Shown one piece after another: positions 26,610-35,340 of a stretch of DNA of 64,000 nt (the stretch's first letter is position 1; each line of letters starts with the position of its first letter). Both the position numbers and the translations under genes were made by a program. The stretch spans positions 62,001-126,000 of the forward strand of contig NZ_CAJXTC010000003.1 in NCBI RefSeq assembly GCF_913060805.1, in the 5' to 3' direction. Source of the DNA: an uncultured Draconibacterium sp. (GTDB lineage Bacteria > Bacteroidota > Bacteroidia > Bacteroidales > Prolixibacteraceae). The notes beneath the pieces were generated by a model. That model made no database searches. It was not told the DNA's origin and saw only the letters and a program-made list of their open reading frames with translations.

Positions 26610-28833
26610 GAAACTTCAGAGTTCCCCCTTTTTGGATGTCTTCGTGATTTATTTTCGTAGCACTTTCTTTACCGTTTAATTTAACGGAAGAGAAAACGTT
26701 TGACGATGTTGCTCCGTCGGCTTTTAATACAAACTTTCCACCCGGATAATAATCCTTATCCAGATTAAGTGTTACCTGCTTAAATATTGGCGACGACAGT
26801 TGATATTCGTTGCTTCCCGGGCACATCGGGTAAAAACCCATTGCACCAAAAACATACCACGCCGAGAGTTGTCCGGCATCGTCGTTTCCTGAAAGTCCGC
26901 CGCGACCTAATCCGTATTCTGTGCGCAGGATGTATTTTACTGTTTTTTGCGTTTTGTCCCACTCGTTGGTGTAATTAAACAGGAAAGGAATATGATGACT
27001 GGGCTCGTTGCCGTGCCAGTAAAGTTTATCGTCAATAAGATTGTTCAGCTTGTCGCTAAAGGTATTTTCGCCACCCATTAAACCGATCAATCCTTCAACA
27101 TCGTGCGGTACAAACCAGGTGTAATGTTTTGGTGTGCCTTCGGTAATAAAAAATTGCTCGGTATTGGCATTAAAATCTTCGTAAAAATGCCCGTCGGCAT
27201 ATTTTCCGTTTACCCAGCCCTGGCTTTCATCAAATACATTTGAATAATTGTACGAGCGGGTAAGCAGATCATTATAATCGTCGGTTTTTCCCAATTTCTG
27301 CGCCAATTGAGCCACGCACCAGTCGTTGTAAGCATATTCCAATGTTCTGGAAACCTGCTCATTGGTGTGAAAAGCATCGGCAACTACATCGTCAAGTGGA
27401 ACATATCCAAACTCGATATATGACGTTAATGCACGGCGTCCTTTTCCATCCTTATAAGCCTCTTCCTCCGGTGTTTCGTAGGCATTTTTTCGCATATATC
27501 GGTAGGCCTTTTCCAAATCAAAATCGAAACCTTTCATGGCCGCATCGCAAAGTATCGAAGTACTGTGGTCGCCAATCATTGCCGATGTGTAATTGTTCCA
27601 CATCGGGAAAATAGGAAGCCAATCACCATCTTCAGCTTTTTCAACAAGCGATTTTACCATGTCGTTGTATTCTTTTGGGGCAATAAGGCTCAGCAATGGC
27701 ATTTGTGCCCTAAAAATATCCCAGTTCGAGAAGTCACCATAATAATCAAAATCGCTGTTGTTTTTGGTTTCGTATTGTTTCGAAAAAGCCGGGTAGTCGC
27801 CGTTAACGTCGCTCATTAAACGCGGGTGAAATAATGCATGATAAACAGCGGTGTAAAATTTGGTAAGTTCTTCCTGGTTTTCCGATTCCACATCAATACG
27901 TCCGAGGTAATCGTTCCAGGTGTTTTCCGTATTTTGTTTGGTGGCATCAAAATCCCAGTCGGCAATTTCGGCCTCCAGGTTTTTACGTGCATTTTCGATA
28001 CTGGTAAACGAGGTGCCAACTTTTAGTTTTACGGGAGAATCACCCTCGGTGCTAAATGTTACATAAGCACCAATCTTTTGCTCATCCTTACGTTCGGTGG
28101 TTCCGTGTTCGTATTCAAAATCTCCCCATGTACCGTATTTTACGATTTCGTGGTCGAATTTAGCCACAAAATAACCTGATATACCTGCCGGTTGATCTTG
28201 GCCGCTATAAATTCGATAGGCCGGATTGTAGCCATAGACTTCCTGTTTTTCCAGGTCGATTTTTATGTATCCTTTGCCTTGATCGCTGTTGATGTCGAAC
28301 ATGATGGTAGGATTTTTCTCCTCTAACCACGAGAAACGAAAAAAGCCGCATCGTTTGGTTGCGGTCATCTCCGACAAAATGGTTTTCGCCGGAAATAAAA
28401 ATGAAGCGTAAGCCGGCGACAGATTTTCGGTTTTCATTAAAGTCATGGTTTGGCGCTGCACCGGTTGAAAGCTAAAACTGGTTCCCAGTTGAGTAGGGTA
28501 GATGGTAAAAGAACCATAATCCTGCGTGCACGATCCGCTGAGCCAGTGTGTTGCCCGAAAACCTTGAATCATGGTTTGGCCCGTATAAAAAGGCGCAATA
28601 CATTTTTCCTCGTTATCGTAAATTTGCGGCGTCCATTGCGTCATTCCGAAAGGAGCTGTTACTGCCGGAATTGTTTGTCCGTTACTCACATGGTCTCCGG
28701 GATGATCTTTCGCTGCTAAGGTTGATGCCGGCCCCGTTCCAATTAGCGGATCGACATAACTCAGGTAATTTTTTTCGGTTTTTTGCGAGCAGGAAAACAG
28801 GAGTACAAGTATAAGCAGATACCAGTTCTTCAT
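26602..28833 (-). CDS. GH92 family alpha-mannosidase (lipoprotein)
   Basis: 743 residues. Lipobox L-F-S-C (Cys15) follows a short signal. GH92 signatures are clear: 'YVDPLIGTG' at the N terminus, 'APFGMTQWTPQ', 'RATHWLSG', 'FVPHDVEGLIGLMGG', 'GNEPSHHIPFLFNY' and 'GLSGNDDAGQLSAWYVFGAMGFYP'. The family consists of calcium-dependent, inverting exo-alpha-mannosidases acting on N-glycans or mannans, in periplasm or at the surface. The linkage cannot be read from sequence. It lies on the opposite strand to the SusC/SusD genes 1.3 kb away and probably belongs to the same polysaccharide utilization locus. Confidence 0.94.
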   Translation of the reverse strand: MKNWYLLILVLLFSCSQKTEKNYLSYVDPLIGTGPASTLAAKDHPGDHVSNGQTIPAVTAPFGMTQWTPQIYDNEEKCIAPFYTGQTMIQGFRATHWLSGSCTQDYGSFTIYPTQLGTSFSFQPVQRQTMTLMKTENLSPAYASFLFPAKTILSEMTATKRCGFFRFSWLEEKNPTIMFDINSDQGKGYIKIDLEKQEVYGYNPAYRIYSGQDQPAGISGYFVAKFDHEIVKYGTWGDFEYEHGTTERKDEQKIGAYVTFSTEGDSPVKLKVGTSFTSIENARKNLEAEIADWDFDATKQNTENTWNDYLGRIDVESENQEELTKFYTAVYHALFHPRLMSDVNGDYPAFSKQYETKNNSDFDYYGDFSNWDIFRAQMPLLSLIAPKEYNDMVKSLVEKAEDGDWLPIFPMWNNYTSAMIGDHSTSILCDAAMKGFDFDLEKAYRYMRKNAYETPEEEAYKDGKGRRALTSYIEFGYVPLDDVVADAFHTNEQVSRTLEYAYNDWCVAQLAQKLGKTDDYNDLLTRSYNYSNVFDESQGWVNGKYADGHFYEDFNANTEQFFITEGTPKHYTWFVPHDVEGLIGLMGGENTFSDKLNNLIDDKLYWHGNEPSHHIPFLFNYTNEWDKTQKTVKYILRTEYGLGRGGLSGNDDAGQLSAWYVFGAMGFYPMCPGSNEYQLSSPIFKQVTLNLDKDYYPGGKFVLKADGATSSNVFSSVKLNGKESATKINHEDIQKGGTLKFLK

Positions 28834-28901
28834 TTTTAGTTAGATTTTGTTAGGAATGCCAAATTTAAAATTTTCGGAAAAAACGGATACTGATTTTCAG
28901 A

Positions 28902-29780
28902 TTAAAAAATAAACAGTTGAATCCATCCCTGTATGATCTCCCCGGTTTCAGGATCGAGTTGCGAGCCGTACATACTATGAGGAATGGAATAAACGATCAA
29001 CATAACTATCGACGCTACAATTGTAAATACAGGGCGTTCTTTTTTACGGTTCATAACAAATGCCAGTATCCAGAAAATAAAGGCTACCAGTGTTTTATTA
29101 TCGGTTAAGTCCCAGGCAAATGGAACGCCGGCCCAGGCTTCGCCAAAAGCATGCAATTGAACCATTGGTCCCAAAATCATACCGCCAATAAGTAGGGTGA
29201 CCAGTGTAACGGTGGTGTAAAATTTATAACGTTGATGCCTGAAAACAGCCATGATTCCGGCCAGGTTTCCGAGCAGCATGGCAAAGAACATAAAAAAGAT
29301 ATGTGGTGCCAGTATCGATGAGGGAACAGCTCCTTTAAAACGAATTACTACCAGCGATTCTTTTGAGTAGGCAGTGGTGCCGGTGTCGTCGGTAATTTCA
29401 ATATAGTATTGAATTTTACCTGCAGCCGGCTGCTCGGGTACCGGTGCAAACCATCCTTTTTCTTCGGTAATATTAAAAACCTTATTCATCAGGTAGGAAT
29501 CAACCGGTTTCTCTTTATAAACAAAGTCAACCGATTGGTAAGGATCATTCGAGAGGAACTGTTTATAAAACAAACGGGCATTAATATTTTTATCGTCGAT
29601 AGCCAGTTTTACCTCTGTGTTGCTGCCTATTTCGATGCTGCGTACCAGTTTAACTTCGTAACTGGTATTGTTAACTTCTACCGGTAGTTTTTTGTCGTAA
29701 GTGGGGCCTGTTTTTCGTTGGTAGATAACAGCAGCAAGGGTAATAACAATGGCTAATAACCAATAAAGTACTTTTTTCAT
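28902..29780 (-). CDS. Membrane protein with periplasmic domain, unknown function
   Basis: 292 residues from the ATG at 29780 (nine residues can be added upstream, without signal character). One N-terminal transmembrane helix ('VLYWLLAIVITLAAVIY'), a soluble domain of about 140 residues with 'YYIEITDDTGTTAYSKESLVVIRFKG', then four helices near the C terminus separated by short loops ('AFGEAWAGVPFAWDLTDNKT'). I do not recognise a named family. The soluble part lies in the periplasm if the first helix is an anchor. It follows the SusC gene divergently and precedes GH92 by 68 nt on the same strand, so may be co-transcribed with it. Confidence 0.75.
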   Translation of the reverse strand: MKKVLYWLLAIVITLAAVIYQRKTGPTYDKKLPVEVNNTSYEVKLVRSIEIGSNTEVKLAIDDKNINARLFYKQFLSNDPYQSVDFVYKEKPVDSYLMNKVFNITEEKGWFAPVPEQPAAGKIQYYIEITDDTGTTAYSKESLVVIRFKGAVPSSILAPHIFFMFFAMLLGNLAGIMAVFRHQRYKFYTTVTLVTLLIGGMILGPMVQLHAFGEAWAGVPFAWDLTDNKTLVAFIFWILAFVMNRKKERPVFTIVASIVMLIVYSIPHSMYGSQLDPETGEIIQGWIQLFIF

Positions 29781-29992
29781 TCTTAGCAGTTTTGAATAAT
29801 AATACAATTATATAAATGATTTTCTGAATAACTAGGGCATGAAAAGGATACATGTCATTTTTATAAAAATAGTTTACTACTTGTAATTGCGTGGGTTAGG
29901 ATTGGTTTTCATTGTGTCGAAGTTACATTTATGTTTTCTAATACATTGCCTACATAAACGATGTTTAAATGAAAAATATATTTTAGCAAGCA

Positions 29993-30023
29993 AATCAAAA
30001 ATATTCGACTAGTATTTTTGATT
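29993..30023. promoter_or_regulatory. Inverted repeat upstream of susC
   Basis: AATCAAAAATA (29993-30003) and TATTTTTGATT (30013-30023) form a perfect 11-bp inverted repeat with a 9-nt spacer, in an AT-rich region 160 nt before susC. It could be a regulator site for the locus. The right arm contains TATTTTTG, which also fits a -7 box, but no TTG lies at the right distance. Confidence 0.4.
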
Positions 30024-30105
30024 ATAGACTAAAACTAACGAAGATTACATTTACTAACTAACTAATTAATTAAACTTATGGATGGACCACACTGATCCTT
30101 ATGTA

Positions 30106-30128
30106 GAATTGTAGGTTCACTACAATTC
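30106..30128. promoter_or_regulatory. Hairpin in the susC leader
   Basis: GAATTGTAG (30106-30114) and CTACAATTC (30120-30128) form a perfect 9-bp stem with loop GTTCA, 57 nt before the susC ATG. It may be an operator or an RNA hairpin affecting susC expression. The rest of 29808-30184 is AT-rich with no gene. Confidence 0.4.
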
Positions 30129-30184
30129 AATTCAGAATAATTTTTATTCAAATTTCTATTTATTAATACCAAAACTTAAAATCT

Positions 30185-33100
30185 ATGGAAAAAAATCCTT
30201 TAAGAGGTTTTTTAACCTTGCTTATGATGTCTGTATTCATGGCATTTTCTCTAGGTTCTTATGCGCAAACAGCTGTTACCGGTACTGTTACCGGTGAAGA
30301 TGGCGTGGGGATACCTGGTGTGTCGATTGTGATTGTAGGAACTACTCAGGGAACAATCACCGACATTGATGGTAATTACACGTTAACGTTACCTGATGGT
30401 GCAGAGAAATTGACTTTCTCTTACATTGGTATGTTAACACAGGAGGTTGAGATTGCCGGGCAATCAACAATTAACGTAGTTATGAAAGCCGATGTGATCG
30501 GTGTTGACGAGGTAGTTGTTGTAGGTTACGGTACTCAAATGAAAGAAGAATTAACAGGTGCTGTTTCTTCTGTATCAGCTGAAAAGCTGGAGACTACATC
30601 AGAAACCAGTGTTGCCAGTCGTCTTCAGGGACAGGTTGCCGGTGTGACTGTTACTTCTGCCAACCGTCCGGGTGCTGATGCTACCATCCGTATTCGCGGT
30701 ATTGGAACCATTAACGATCCTGATCCATTGTATGTTATCGATGGTGTACCTTCAGGACCTGGTAACAACATCCCTCCGGGGGATATTGAAAGTATTTCAG
30801 TATTGAAAGATGCTTCTTCGGCTGCTATTTATGGTACACGTGGTGCAAACGGTGTTGTAATTATTACTACCAAACGTGGACGTGCAAACCAACAACCTAA
30901 CATTAACTTCTCGGTTCGTACGGGTGTTACCAAAGCAACAAACCAATACGATTTGTTGAACACACAAGAGTATGCTGATGCTGTTTGGTTACAATATGCT
31001 AACCAAGGAGTTGCTCCAAATCATCCTCAGTATGGTTCAGGTTCTTCTCCGGTAATTCCTGATTATATTTTACCTGCTGGTGCCATGTCTGGCGAAGTTG
31101 ATGAGTCTTCTTACAGTTATCCAAATGGTACAATATTTAAGGCAAATAAACAAGGTACTGACTGGTACGATGAAATTTACCAAACCGGTATTATTCAAGA
31201 GTATGATCTTTCTGTAAGTGGTGGTGGTAAAAATTCTACCTACGCGTTTTCTGCCAATTACCTGGATGAAGAAGGTATTTTGAAATGGACAGATTTTAAA
31301 CGTTATACCATGCGTATGAATGCGGATGCCAAATTTAACGACTGGTTAAAAGTTGGTGAATCGGTACAGGTTGCGTATATCGATGAACATGGTGCATTTG
31401 GAGACAATGGTGAAGGAACTGCAATTTCGCATGCCTATCGTTCGCAACCAATAATTCCTGTTTATGATATTAGTGGTGTGGAATTTGCCGGTAGTAAAGC
31501 TAACGGAATGGGTAACGCTGCCAACCCTGTACAAATTCTTTGGGATGCACGCGATAACAATGGTAAATGGATGCGTATTTTAGGTAATGCATTTGCTGAA
31601 GTTACTTTGGCCGAAGGTCTTACAGCCAAAACATTATTTGGTGCCAACTGGAGCCAGGGTAATACTAAAAATTATGTACTGCCTACTTATGAGCGTTCTG
31701 AGCCAAATACTGTAAATGGTGTTGACTTCTTGTCGCAATACAGTTTGCAATGGAACTGGTCGAACACTTTAAACTATAGCAAAACATTTAACGATGTTCA
31801 TAAGCTGAATGTATTGGTTGGTACCGAAGCAATCGACAATTACTGGCAAGACTTAAATGCAAGCCGTCGTGTATATTTCTCTGAAGATCCTAATTACATG
31901 CAACTGGATTCAGGTGAAAGTAACAAAGAAAACGATGGTAATGCATCAGAATGGTCTATGTTCTCGGTATTTGGTCGTGTAAACTACAACTACATGGGTA
32001 AATATTACCTGGAAGGTACAGTACGTCGTGACGGTTCTTCTCGTTTCAGCGACGATAATAAATATGCTGTTTTCCCAGCTGCCTCAGCTGCATGGGCAAT
32101 CACCGAGGAAAACTTCATGCAAGGATCTCGCAGTTGGTTAGATATGTTGAAATTGCGTTTAGGTTGGGGTATGTCGGGTAATGACCGTATTGGTAACTAC
32201 AACTCGTACTCAACTTATGCAACCGATGCTTATCGTTCGTCGTATGCTATTGACGGATCGAATACCGGAGCAGTTTCAGGATTTATGCCTTCTACATTGG
32301 GAAGTACCGAGGTAACCTGGGAAACTACAAAAACTATAAATATTGGTATCGATGCTAATATGTTGGATAATCATTTGGCTATAGCTCTTGATTTATGGAA
32401 ACGTAATACTGAAGACATGTTGTTCCGCGAACCTATTCCTCAGGTGATGGGTATTGCAACGGCTCCTTATGTTAACGTTGGTGAAATGGAAAACAAAGGT
32501 TTTGATTTTGAAGTATCGTATAACAACACTGCTGTAGGTGGCGATTTAACTTACAATATAAGTATGAATTTGTCGCACTACAAAAACGAGATTTTGAAAC
32601 TTTCAGGAGATCCTGACCGCTACGTAGACGCAGCAACAGAACGTCAGAAAGTATATACCCGTTTTGCGGCCGGTACTGCATTCCCTGAATTTTATGGTTA
32701 CATTGTTGATGGTATCTTCCAGACTCAGGCTGAAGCTGATGCTCACGCACCTTATAGCGATACTGACTACAACCAGCCAGGTCACTTTAAATACAGAGAT
32801 GTAAATGGTGATGGAACAATCACTGCCGCTGACAGAACATTTATCGGAAGCCCACATCCTGATTTAACCGGTGGTTTGAACATGAATGTTGGTTATAAAA
32901 ACTTCGATTTAACCATGTTCTTCTATGCCAGTATTGGTAACGAAATGGTTAATTACGTAACTCGTTGGATCGACTACGGTCAGTTTACAGGAGGTTTAAG
33001 TAAAGATGCATTGTACAACACTTGGGGAAGTCCTTACCTGGATGACAACTCAAAAGCTAAATTACCTATGCTTGACTTAAGCGACATTTCACAGGAACCA

Positions 33101-33358
33101 TCTACTGCATTCATCGAAGCTGCATCGTACTTGCGTTTGAAAAACTTACGATTGGGTTATACTGTTCCTAAATCGTTGCTTGACAGAGCCGGTATTAAAA
33201 GTTTAAGACTTTACGGACAGGTATCTAACGTATTTACTCTAACCGGTTACAGCGGTCTTGATCCTGAAGTAAATGCTTCTGGTACTTATATGGGTATGGA
33301 TATGGGTGCATGGCCTACACCACGTCAGGTTATGTTCGGTGTTCAACTCGGTTTATAA
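30185..33358 (+). CDS. susC: SusC/RagA-type TonB-dependent glycan transporter
   Basis: 1057 residues, typical for SusC. Signal peptide 1-28; CarboxypepD_reg domain (about 29-102, 'VTGTVTGEDGVGIPGVSIV'); the SusC-type segment 'DEVVVVGYG' (108-116); plug domain (about 118-235, with 'RIRGIGTIND', 'PLYVIDGVP', 'ISVLKDASSAAIYGTRGANGVVIITTKRG'); then the barrel, ending 'MFGVQLGL'. It imports oligosaccharides across the outer membrane using TonB energy, with SusD as lid. Two SusD genes follow. Substrate is not readable; the GH92 neighbour points to mannose-containing glycans. Confidence 0.95.
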   Translation: MEKNPLRGFLTLLMMSVFMAFSLGSYAQTAVTGTVTGEDGVGIPGVSIVIVGTTQGTITDIDGNYTLTLPDGAEKLTFSYIGMLTQEVEIAGQSTINVVMKADVIGVDEVVVVGYGTQMKEELTGAVSSVSAEKLETTSETSVASRLQGQVAGVTVTSANRPGADATIRIRGIGTINDPDPLYVIDGVPSGPGNNIPPGDIESISVLKDASSAAIYGTRGANGVVIITTKRGRANQQPNINFSVRTGVTKATNQYDLLNTQEYADAVWLQYANQGVAPNHPQYGSGSSPVIPDYILPAGAMSGEVDESSYSYPNGTIFKANKQGTDWYDEIYQTGIIQEYDLSVSGGGKNSTYAFSANYLDEEGILKWTDFKRYTMRMNADAKFNDWLKVGESVQVAYIDEHGAFGDNGEGTAISHAYRSQPIIPVYDISGVEFAGSKANGMGNAANPVQILWDARDNNGKWMRILGNAFAEVTLAEGLTAKTLFGANWSQGNTKNYVLPTYERSEPNTVNGVDFLSQYSLQWNWSNTLNYSKTFNDVHKLNVLVGTEAIDNYWQDLNASRRVYFSEDPNYMQLDSGESNKENDGNASEWSMFSVFGRVNYNYMGKYYLEGTVRRDGSSRFSDDNKYAVFPAASAAWAITEENFMQGSRSWLDMLKLRLGWGMSGNDRIGNYNSYSTYATDAYRSSYAIDGSNTGAVSGFMPSTLGSTEVTWETTKTINIGIDANMLDNHLAIALDLWKRNTEDMLFREPIPQVMGIATAPYVNVGEMENKGFDFEVSYNNTAVGGDLTYNISMNLSHYKNEILKLSGDPDRYVDAATERQKVYTRFAAGTAFPEFYGYIVDGIFQTQAEADAHAPYSDTDYNQPGHFKYRDVNGDGTITAADRTFIGSPHPDLTGGLNMNVGYKNFDLTMFFYASIGNEMVNYVTRWIDYGQFTGGLSKDALYNTWGSPYLDDNSKAKLPMLDLSDISQEPSTAFIEAASYLRLKNLRLGYTVPKSLLDRAGIKSLRLYGQVSNVFTLTGYSGLDPEVNASGTYMGMDMGAWPTPRQVMFGVQLGL

Positions 33359-33395
33359 CAGTTAATTTAATTTGAATATAAAACAGATAAGAATT

Positions 33396-35243
33396 ATGAA
33401 AAAACTATCAATATTAATGGTTGTAGTGTTCTTACTAACCATGTCATATTCATGTTCTGAAGATTTCCTTACCAAGGAACCTCCGGGCTCATTATCCGAA
33501 AATCAGCTCTATAGTGCTGATGGTATTGAAGCACTGCTGATTGGTACCTATGCGATGGTAGGTGGTAGTTCTCTTTGGGAAATTTCGTGGGGAGCATCCA
33601 TTCAAAACTGGACTTATGGTTCGGCCGCCTCAGACGATGCTTATAAAGGTTCAGAGCTTACCGACCAGTCGCCTGCAAACGACATAGAGCATTGGGTGGT
33701 ACAGTCTACCAATAACTACCCTGCAGACAAATGGCAGTGGGCTTTTGGTATGGGAGTTGACCGTGCCAATAAAACCTTGAGAATTATTGATTTGGTTGAA
33801 TCAGAAGGAGGTATTACAGCTGATGAGGCTAATGCATACAGAGCAGAAACCCGTTTCCTTCGTGGTTTGTTCTATTTTGAAGCACGTTTGGTATTTGGTG
33901 ATTATGTTCCAATATTGGACGAGAATGTAGAAGATCCAACTCAGGTAAGTAACGAGAATGCTGATGGTGCAGTTCTTAAATTTATCACCGATGATTTGGC
34001 TTTCGCTGCAAGTAATCTTCCAGCATCACAAGGTCAGGTTGGTCGTGCAACAAAATATGCTGCAATGGCATTGGCTGCAAGAGCATATCTGCAAGACTTG
34101 AAATACACTGAAGCAGAAGCATTGATTGATCAGATTATTGCAAGTGGTGAGTTTACTCTTGCCGGTGACTTTATGGATAACTATAACATTGCAACTAATA
34201 ATAACGAAGAATCAATCTTTGAAATTCAGGCTAATGTTAACGATATTAATGAGTCACTAAATGCTGAAATGGGGATTGGTTTGAACTGGCCTCACGGTGG
34301 CGACATCGGTATGTGCTGTGGATTCCACCAGCCTTCTCAAAACCTGTTTAATGCCTACAAAGTAGATGCAAACGGTTTGCCAATGTTCGATACTTTTAAC
34401 GATACCGATTTGGCTAACGACCAGGGTGTTGCATCGGAAGATGAATTTATTCCTACTGATCATGCTTTGGATCCACGTGTAGACCATACAATTAGCCGTC
34501 GTGGTATTCCTTACAAAGATTGGGGTATTAACAGGGGAAACAACTGGATTAGGTATCAGGCTGATGGTGGGCCATATTTGCCTGTTGCAAAACCATTCTT
34601 TAACAAATCGGAGCGTTTTAGCTTATCTACTACTACCGGATGGCAAACCGGTATCAATGCCAATAATTATCGTTACCTGCGTTACACTCATATTATTCTT
34701 TGGAAAGCGGAATGTGCAGCAGCAGCTGGTCATTTAGATGAGGCTTTAACTTATGTAAATATGATTCGTCAGCGTGCAATGGATAGCGAGCAAGTAATGG
34801 GTAAAGTTTTAATTAATAAGTTACCTGGTGGTTCAGATGGCGTATATCCATGGGGCTTCAATACAACAGATGCTGATTATATGACTGGAGGAGATGTTGA
34901 CTGGACTCAACCAGCCGCAAACTACCAAATTGGTTTATATACATCGTTTGCCGATGCAAATGCAGCAATGGAAGCAGTACAATGGGAGCAACGTTTAGAG
35001 TTGGCTACCGAGGGTTTCCGTTTCTTCGACTTGCGTCGCTGGGATAATCTTCCTAACAAAATTGGTGGTAAGAGCATGGCAGAAGTGCTAAATGATTTCG
35101 CTCGTGGTGATGAGAGAGTACGTACATCAGAGGCGAGTATGGTAGGTTATACTTTTAGCGACAACGATAAGTATATGCCAATTCCACAGGCTCAGTTAGA
35201 TCAACAAATCGGTATTCTGGAACAACGTCCGGAATACAAGTAA
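33396..35243 (+). CDS. susD: SusD/RagB-type glycan-binding lipoprotein, first copy
   Basis: 615 residues from the ATG at 33396 (an in-frame TTG 24 nt upstream is rejected because the ATG puts the signal at the N terminus). Lipobox S-Y-S-C (Cys20), then 'SEDFLTKEPPG', a TPR-rich alpha fold ('RAETRFLRGLFYFEARLVFGDYVPI') and the C-terminal 'EQRLELATEGFRFFDLRRW' signature. It is the surface lid of the SusC channel. It begins 37 nt after susC and is followed by a terminator and then by a close paralogue. Confidence 0.94.
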   Translation: MKKLSILMVVVFLLTMSYSCSEDFLTKEPPGSLSENQLYSADGIEALLIGTYAMVGGSSLWEISWGASIQNWTYGSAASDDAYKGSELTDQSPANDIEHWVVQSTNNYPADKWQWAFGMGVDRANKTLRIIDLVESEGGITADEANAYRAETRFLRGLFYFEARLVFGDYVPILDENVEDPTQVSNENADGAVLKFITDDLAFAASNLPASQGQVGRATKYAAMALAARAYLQDLKYTEAEALIDQIIASGEFTLAGDFMDNYNIATNNNEESIFEIQANVNDINESLNAEMGIGLNWPHGGDIGMCCGFHQPSQNLFNAYKVDANGLPMFDTFNDTDLANDQGVASEDEFIPTDHALDPRVDHTISRRGIPYKDWGINRGNNWIRYQADGGPYLPVAKPFFNKSERFSLSTTTGWQTGINANNYRYLRYTHIILWKAECAAAAGHLDEALTYVNMIRQRAMDSEQVMGKVLINKLPGGSDGVYPWGFNTTDADYMTGGDVDWTQPAANYQIGLYTSFADANAAMEAVQWEQRLELATEGFRFFDLRRWDNLPNKIGGKSMAEVLNDFARGDERVRTSEASMVGYTFSDNDKYMPIPQAQLDQQIGILEQRPEYK

Positions 35244-35270
35244 ATAAATAGAGATTTGGTTTGAATGAGA

Positions 35271-35298
35271 GAGGGGCTGAAAAGTCCCTCTTTTTTTA
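35271..35298 (+). terminator. Terminator between the two susD genes
   Basis: AGAGGGG (35271-35277) pairs with TCCCTCT (35286-35292), one G-T pair, followed by seven T (35292-35298). It would cut most susC-susD transcripts before the second susD. No TAnnTTTG sequence is visible in the 42 nt before the second copy. Confidence 0.7.
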
Positions 35299-35340
35299 TA
35301 CATTTAATCAACCAAAATCACAACCGCTAAACCATTAACT

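Noticed and set aside
30013-30020. TATTTTTG as the susC -7 box
   Set aside because: No TTG or TTTG lies at 19-21 nt upstream, and it is part of an inverted repeat, so I did not call a promoter here.
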